A stretch of DNA of 52,428 bases from Lachnospiraceae bacterium. GTDB lineage: Bacteria > Bacillota > Clostridia > Lachnospirales > Lachnospiraceae. The stretch's first letter is position 1, and every line of letters begins with the position of its first letter. The translations under genes were made by a program, and so were the position numbers. The stretch is from assembly GCA_017621975.1 (NCBI GenBank), contig JAGARW010000107.1, positions 1-52,428 of the forward strand, in the 5' to 3' direction. A model generated the notes under the pieces. That model was not told where the DNA came from. It was given only the letters and a program-made list of their open reading frames with translations, and did not search any database. Below are positions 48,184 to 52,428 of this stretch, in pieces.

Positions 48184-50100
48184 TTATTCTTCTTTCTGCC
48201 TTTGATAATGCTCCAGATAAACGAGAAGCACCGAAATATCCGCCGGAGAGACGCCTGAAATTCTGGAAGCCTGTCCGACGGAAGCCGGATGATAAGCGAT
48301 CAGCTTCTGTCTCGCTTCCAGACGGAGACTCGGAACATCATTATAATTAAGCTGTTCCGGTATCTTTTTCTTTTCCATTTTTTTATACTGTTCCACCTGT
48401 CTCATCTGTCGGGCAATATAACCTTCATATTTGATCTCAATCTCGACCTGCTCGATCACGTCCGCAGGCAGAGGCTTACGCTGCGGATCAATTTCAGAAA
48501 GAATCTCATAAGAAAGCTCCGGTCTGCACATCAGCTCCGCTAAATTTGTTCCGGTACGAAGCTCCGCGCTCTCATGGCGTTTCATAAATTCCTGATTTTC
48601 TTTGGAAGCGCCGATCGTCGTATGCTTCATACGCTCAATCTCTTCTTCTATCATTTTTTTCTTTTCACAGACTTTTTTATACTGTTTTTCCGTAATCAGT
48701 CCGACTTCATATCCTTTTTCACGAAGACGTAAGTCGGCGTTATCCTGACGAAGAAGCAGCCTGTATTCTGCCCGCGAAGTCATCATACGGTAAGGCTCTC
48801 TCGTTTCCTTTGTTACGAGATCGTCGATCAAAACGCCGATATATCCTTCCGAACGATCGAGAATCAAAGGTTCTTTTCCCTTGATTTCCATTGCCGCATT
48901 GATTCCGGCGATCAGTCCCTGCGCCGCCGCTTCTTCATAGCCGCTGCTTCCGTTAAACTGTCCGGCGCTGAACAGACCTCTGATTTTCTTAAATTCAAGA
49001 GAAGACTTAAGCTGAATCGAATTGATACAGTCGTACTCGATCGCATAAGCGTTTCTTACGATCTTACAATGTTCTAGTCCCGGCACGGTACGGTACATGG
49101 CAAGCTGCACGTCTTCCGGAAGAGAAGACGACATGCCGCCGACATACATTTCATTCGTATGAAGTCCTTCCGGTTCAATAAAAACCTGATGTCTTTCCTT
49201 ATCGGCAAATTTAACAACCTTATCCTCAATCGAAGGGCAATAACGCGGACCCGTCCCTTCTATGATTCCCGCATAGATCGGCGAACGGTCCAGATTTGCC
49301 CGGATGATTTCATGCGTCTTTTCATTCGTATAAGTCAGATAGCAGGAAACCTGATCGATCTGAACATCTTCGGGATCGGTAGAAAAAGAAAACGGAACGA
49401 CTCTTTCATCCCCGAACTGTTCTTCCATTTTAGAAAAATCAAGAGAACGCCGATCCATTCTCGCCGGCGTACCTGTTTTAAAACGCCTTATTTCTATCCC
49501 AAGAGCCTTCAAAGAATCCGTTAAATGATTCGCCGCCTGCAGACCGTTCGGTCCCGTATAGGTGATGGCTTCCCCACAAAGGCATCTTGCTTTCAGATAG
49601 GTTCCTGTGCAGAGAACGACCGCCTTACTTTCATAAACTGCCCCTGTAAACGTTTTGACTCCCGTAATCCTTTTTTCCGCAATGCCGTCTTCATCCTCAT
49701 AATCTTCCGTCAAAAGCTCGCAGACCTCCGCCTGCTTTACCATCAGATGCTCCTGATTTTCAATTACCTTACGCATCTCGCGCGTATAATCCGCTTTATC
49801 AGCCTGCGCCCGCAGGGAATGTACTGCAGGTCCTTTCGATGCGTTCAGCATTTTTGACTGAATAAACGTCTTATCGATATTTTTTCCCATTTCGCCGCCA
49901 AGCGCGTCCAACTCACGCACAAGATGTCCTTTTGACGACCCTCCGACGTTTGGATTACAGGGCATAAGGGCAATACTGTCTACGCTCACCGTAAAAATAA
50001 CCGTTTCCAGTCCAAGACGCGCGCAGGCAAGCGCCGCCTCACAACCGGCATGCCCCGCTCCTACTACACACACATCTACCTGTTCCCTGATCTCAGCCAT
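48184..50100 (-). CDS. mnmG: tRNA uridine-5-carboxymethylaminomethyl modification enzyme MnmG
   Basis: This 638-residue FAD enzyme works with MnmE to add carboxymethylaminomethyl to U34 of certain tRNAs. Motifs include the FAD site [50 protein letters not shown] and the C-terminal helical domain for MnmE binding. I start at 50100 ([10 protein letters not shown]), which has an AAGAGG site; the frame up to 50178 would overlap the mnmE end. Length then agrees with the family. It lies between mnmE and rsmG, the standard order near the origin. Confidence 0.97.
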   Translation of the reverse strand: MAEIREQVDVCVVGAGHAGCEAALACARLGLETVIFTVSVDSIALMPCNPNVGGSSKGHLVRELDALGGEMGKNIDKTFIQSKMLNASKGPAVHSLRAQADKADYTREMRKVIENQEHLMVKQAEVCELLTEDYEDEDGIAEKRITGVKTFTGAVYESKAVVLCTGTYLKARCLCGEAITYTGPNGLQAANHLTDSLKALGIEIRRFKTGTPARMDRRSLDFSKMEEQFGDERVVPFSFSTDPEDVQIDQVSCYLTYTNEKTHEIIRANLDRSPIYAGIIEGTGPRYCPSIEDKVVKFADKERHQVFIEPEGLHTNEMYVGGMSSSLPEDVQLAMYRTVPGLEHCKIVRNAYAIEYDCINSIQLKSSLEFKKIRGLFSAGQFNGSSGYEEAAAQGLIAGINAAMEIKGKEPLILDRSEGYIGVLIDDLVTKETREPYRMMTSRAEYRLLLRQDNADLRLREKGYEVGLITEKQYKKVCEKKKMIEEEIERMKHTTIGASKENQEFMKRHESAELRTGTNLAELMCRPELSYEILSEIDPQRKPLPADVIEQVEIEIKYEGYIARQMRQVEQYKKMEKKKIPEQLNYNDVPSLRLEARQKLIAYHPASVGQASRISGVSPADISVLLVYLEHYQRQKEE

Positions 50101-50137
50101 GTGACTAACCTCTTCCATCAATAAATCGATATCTTTG

Positions 50138-51520
50138 TTATTTACCCATACAGAATTTTGAGAAAATCTCATTGACAAGATCTTCTCCTACTTCTTCTCC
50201 GATGATCCTTCCAAGCGCCGCATACGCGCTCATCAGATCGATCGAATAAAAATCTTCCGGCATATCAAGGTCAATGCTGTTTTTTACAAGCAACAGACTT
50301 TCATACGCTTCTCTGACAGCCTCCTTGTGCCGTATATTCGTCAGATATACCTCGTTTTCAAAGGAAATTTTTCCACGGAAAAACATCGTCTGAATCGTTT
50401 CTTCCAATTCTTCCATTCCAATATTTTCCACCGTTGAAATTTTAATCACAGGGTAAGAACCGCCGCATTTTTCAAACAGCTCCGCTTCCGTTACAACGGC
50501 GGGTAAATCTGTTTTATTGAAAAGAATGATCGCATTTTTTTGTTCGATCAAAGAAAAAATTTCCAGATCGTTTTTATCAAGAGGAGTAGAAGAATCTACA
50601 ACATACAAAATCAAATCCGCATCTTTAGCAAAACGAATCGCTTTTTCCACGCCTATCTTTTCCACAACGTCGTCCGTAAAACGAATTCCCGCCGTATCGA
50701 TCACATTCAATCCGATGCCGCGTATTTTAATGGATTCTTCCAAAGCGTCACGCGTTGTACCTGCTATATCTGTTACAATCGCTTTTTCTTCCCCGGCAAG
50801 TAAATTAAGGAGAGACGACTTACCGGCGTTAGGCTTTCCTAATATAACCGTCCGAATCCCTTCCTTCATCATCTTACCACAATCAGCTCTGTCGAGTAAC
50901 TTTTTCAATTCAAAAAGTAATTCTTCTACGATTACTTCAAGCTTTTCCTTATATCCTTCCGTACTGATATGTTCTGGATCATCCAGCGCGGATTCAATAA
51001 AAGCGATTTCGTAGATTATTTTTTCACGAAGATTTCTTATGACCTCGGAAACGGAACCTCTAAGCTGACTTAACGACGATTTTAAAGCAAGCTCGTTCGT
51101 CGCCTTTATCATATCCATGACCGCTTCCGCTTCGGAAAGATCGATCCTGCCGTTTAAAAAAGCGCGCTTCGTAAATTCTCCCGGCTGTGCCAGAACCGCT
51201 CCGTTTTTCAGAACGATCTCCAGAATCCGCTTTGTTATCAGAACCCCTCCGTGACAGTTAATCTCCACCGTATCTTCCGTCGTATAACTGTGAGGCGCTC
51301 TCATAACGGAAACCATTACTTCATCTACAAGCTCGTCTTCTTCATAAATAAAACCGTAATGGATCGTATGGCTTACGGCATTTTTTAAAATATGCTTTTT
51401 CCCTTTTGTCTGAAATATTTTATCTGCAATTTCAATCGCTTCTTTTCCACTGATACGGATAATACTGATTCCCGATTCAGAAAGAGCAGTCGCTATCGCC
51501 GCAATCGTTTCCGTTTTCAT
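50138..51520 (-). CDS. mnmE: tRNA modification GTPase MnmE
   Basis: The 460-residue protein has a formyl-THF-binding N-domain, a helical domain and a G domain inserted within it: G1 GKPNAGKSS at 228-236, G3 DTAG at 275-278, and NKTD (G4). The C-terminal CMGK carries the catalytic cysteine. I start at the ATG at 51520 (GGAG site); the frame to 51565 is rejected. It precedes mnmG in the same transcript and follows jag after a hairpin. Confidence 0.97.
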   Translation of the reverse strand: MKTETIAAIATALSESGISIIRISGKEAIEIADKIFQTKGKKHILKNAVSHTIHYGFIYEEDELVDEVMVSVMRAPHSYTTEDTVEINCHGGVLITKRILEIVLKNGAVLAQPGEFTKRAFLNGRIDLSEAEAVMDMIKATNELALKSSLSQLRGSVSEVIRNLREKIIYEIAFIESALDDPEHISTEGYKEKLEVIVEELLFELKKLLDRADCGKMMKEGIRTVILGKPNAGKSSLLNLLAGEEKAIVTDIAGTTRDALEESIKIRGIGLNVIDTAGIRFTDDVVEKIGVEKAIRFAKDADLILYVVDSSTPLDKNDLEIFSLIEQKNAIILFNKTDLPAVVTEAELFEKCGGSYPVIKISTVENIGMEELEETIQTMFFRGKISFENEVYLTNIRHKEAVREAYESLLLVKNSIDLDMPEDFYSIDLMSAYAALGRIIGEEVGEDLVNEIFSKFCMGK

Positions 51521-51540
51521 AACAAATCTCCATATTCGAA

Positions 51541-51568
51541 AAGGTGTATACCAAAAGATATACACCTT
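51541..51568 (-). terminator. Hairpin between jag and mnmE
   Basis: A 10-base perfect stem (AAGGTGTATA with its complement) and eight-base loop precede TTTTCG on the minus strand. It may partly terminate transcription from yidC-jag before mnmE. Confidence 0.6.
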
Positions 51569-51583
51569 TCCTATTTTTCTTTT

Positions 51584-52207
51584 TTATCTTTTCAGAGTTA
51601 CAACAACTCTTCTGAAAGGCTCGTCCCCTTCACTATGCGTCGTTACATATCTGTCGCCCTGCAATGCGGAATGAATAATTCTTCTCTCATAAGGATTCAT
51701 TGGTTCAAGGGATACGGGACGTTTTGTTCTTTTTACCTTGAAAGCAATGTTTTTTGCAAGATTTTCAAGCGTATCTTTTCTTCTTTTTCTGTAATTTTCC
51801 GTATCTACTTTCACACGGATATAGTTTTCAACATCTTTATTAACAACAAGAGAAGTCAGATACTGCAAAGAATCAAGGGTCTGTCCTCTTTTTCCGATCA
51901 GAACGCCCATCTCGTCGCCGCTTAAATCAATATCCATCGTATTATCGATCTCATCATATTTGATATCGACGATTACCGTCAAATTCATCGCTTCGAATAC
52001 ACTATCAAGAAATTCTTTTGCAATATCTTTTACGGAAGATTTTACTTTTGCTCTGATCACTGCATTTTTAGCGCCAATTCCAAGGAAACCTGAGGAACCT
52101 TCTTCTACAACTTCATACTCAAGCTTATCGCTTGTAACGGAAAATTTCTGGCACGCTTCTGTAATCGCATCATCAACTGTTTTTGCACTTACTTCTATAA
52201 AATCCAT
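51584..52207 (-). CDS. jag: RNA-binding protein Jag/KhpB
   Basis: This 207-residue protein has the Jag N-terminal domain (KTVDDAITEACQKF), a KH domain with MGVLIGKRGQTLDSLQYL, and an R3H domain ending in RRIIHSALQGDRYV. KhpB binds RNA together with KhpA and influences cell elongation and division in Gram-positive bacteria. It follows the yidC-like gene by 12 bases with a GGAGGA site, as in most Firmicutes. Confidence 0.96.
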   Translation of the reverse strand: MDFIEVSAKTVDDAITEACQKFSVTSDKLEYEVVEEGSSGFLGIGAKNAVIRAKVKSSVKDIAKEFLDSVFEAMNLTVIVDIKYDEIDNTMDIDLSGDEMGVLIGKRGQTLDSLQYLTSLVVNKDVENYIRVKVDTENYRKRRKDTLENLAKNIAFKVKRTKRPVSLEPMNPYERRIIHSALQGDRYVTTHSEGDEPFRRVVVTLKR

Positions 52208-52219
52208 TGTAAATTCCTC

Positions 52220-52428
52220 CTATTTGTTATTTTTATTATTTTTCTCATTATACTGTTTTACAAGATTTGCTTTTGCAGCAATACTATTTGGTTTTAATTC
52301 TTTGCCGCTGTAATATTCTTCCGCTTTTCTTAATGCAGCGTCTTTTTCTTCCTGTGTAAATTTCGATTTTGAAGAATTCATTTTCTTTGTGTTCATGGAA
52401 GCATAATCATTTAACTGTTTTCCGGAAA
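52220..52428 (-). CDS. yidC: C-terminal fragment of probable membrane insertase YidC
   Basis: The last 69 codons of a gene are present, entering from the right edge and stopping at 52220-52222. The sequence is hydrophilic and rich in Lys, Asn and Glu (TQEEKDAALRKAEEYYSGKELKPNS), as expected for the cytoplasmic tail of YidC/SpoIIIJ. The identity rests mainly on gene order, since yidC directly precedes jag in most Firmicutes; the tail alone is not diagnostic. Confidence 0.65.
   Translation of the reverse strand, partial: SGKQLNDYASMNTKKMNSSKSKFTQEEKDAALRKAEEYYSGKELKPNSIAAKANLVKQYNEKNNKNNK

Overview
The window looks like part of a Lachnospiraceae (Clostridia) chromosome, a short distance from the replication origin. 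The right end carries the gene order that follows dnaA in Firmicutes: a probable yidC tail, jag/khpB, mnmE, mnmG, rsmG, then parA and parB with two parS sites. Almost every gene is on the minus strand, reading away from the presumed origin beyond the right edge. Typical Lachnospiraceae families (DUF3881, DUF4446, DUF4867, a degenerate Rpn nuclease) and the AT-leaning Gram-positive signals support the assignment. No species is claimed.

Layout from left to right. 1-4600 is a three-gene cell-envelope cassette: a glycerophosphodiester phosphodiesterase (cut by the left edge), a TagD-type cytidylyltransferase fused to a Gfo/Idh/MocA dehydrogenase, and a TagF-like transferase fused to a probable beta-propeller. 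4600-8250 is accessory: an Rpn nuclease relic, a secreted protein of unknown role, and an AAA ATPase with a PD-(D/E)XK-like tail behind a three-copy operator. 8250-18140 is a glycan-use locus: GH127 beta-L-arabinofuranosidase, two permeases, two paralogous solute-binding lipoproteins and a YesM/YesN two-component pair. A 13-base motif shared by both promoters suggests that YesN controls both units. 18180-23185 is a sugar module (fucose/arabinose-type isomerase, DUF4867 protein, xylulokinase-like kinase) divergent from a LacI-type regulator, with CGTGCACG operators between them.

23292-32698 is a ten-gene Mrp-type cation/proton antiporter operon with four antiporter-like subunits, an MbhD-like subunit and an MbhE-MnhB fusion, directly downstream of trxA and its terminator. 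33178-38706 holds trmB, a glycogen-debranching-type enzyme translationally coupled to an unusual DEDDh exonuclease, a D,D-carboxypeptidase and tRNA-Arg(CCU). 38795-44291 is DUF3881, serS, an HD-GYP protein, DUF4446, parB and parA. 44316-46449 contains the parS cluster, a LuxR-type response regulator, a 150-base tandem repeat plus hairpin element, and a soluble HisKA_3 kinase. 46495-52428 contains an apparent alpha/beta-hydrolase pseudoenzyme and the rsmG-mnmG-mnmE-jag-yidC block.

The most unusual items are the nucleotidyltransferase-dehydrogenase and transferase-propeller fusions, the four-antiporter Mrp complex without hydrogenase or quinone modules, the putative third component (a solute-binding protein) in the YesMN operon, the DUF4867 sugar module, and the repeat element between a response regulator and its likely kinase. 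All calls come from reading the sequence and from family knowledge; no database search was run.
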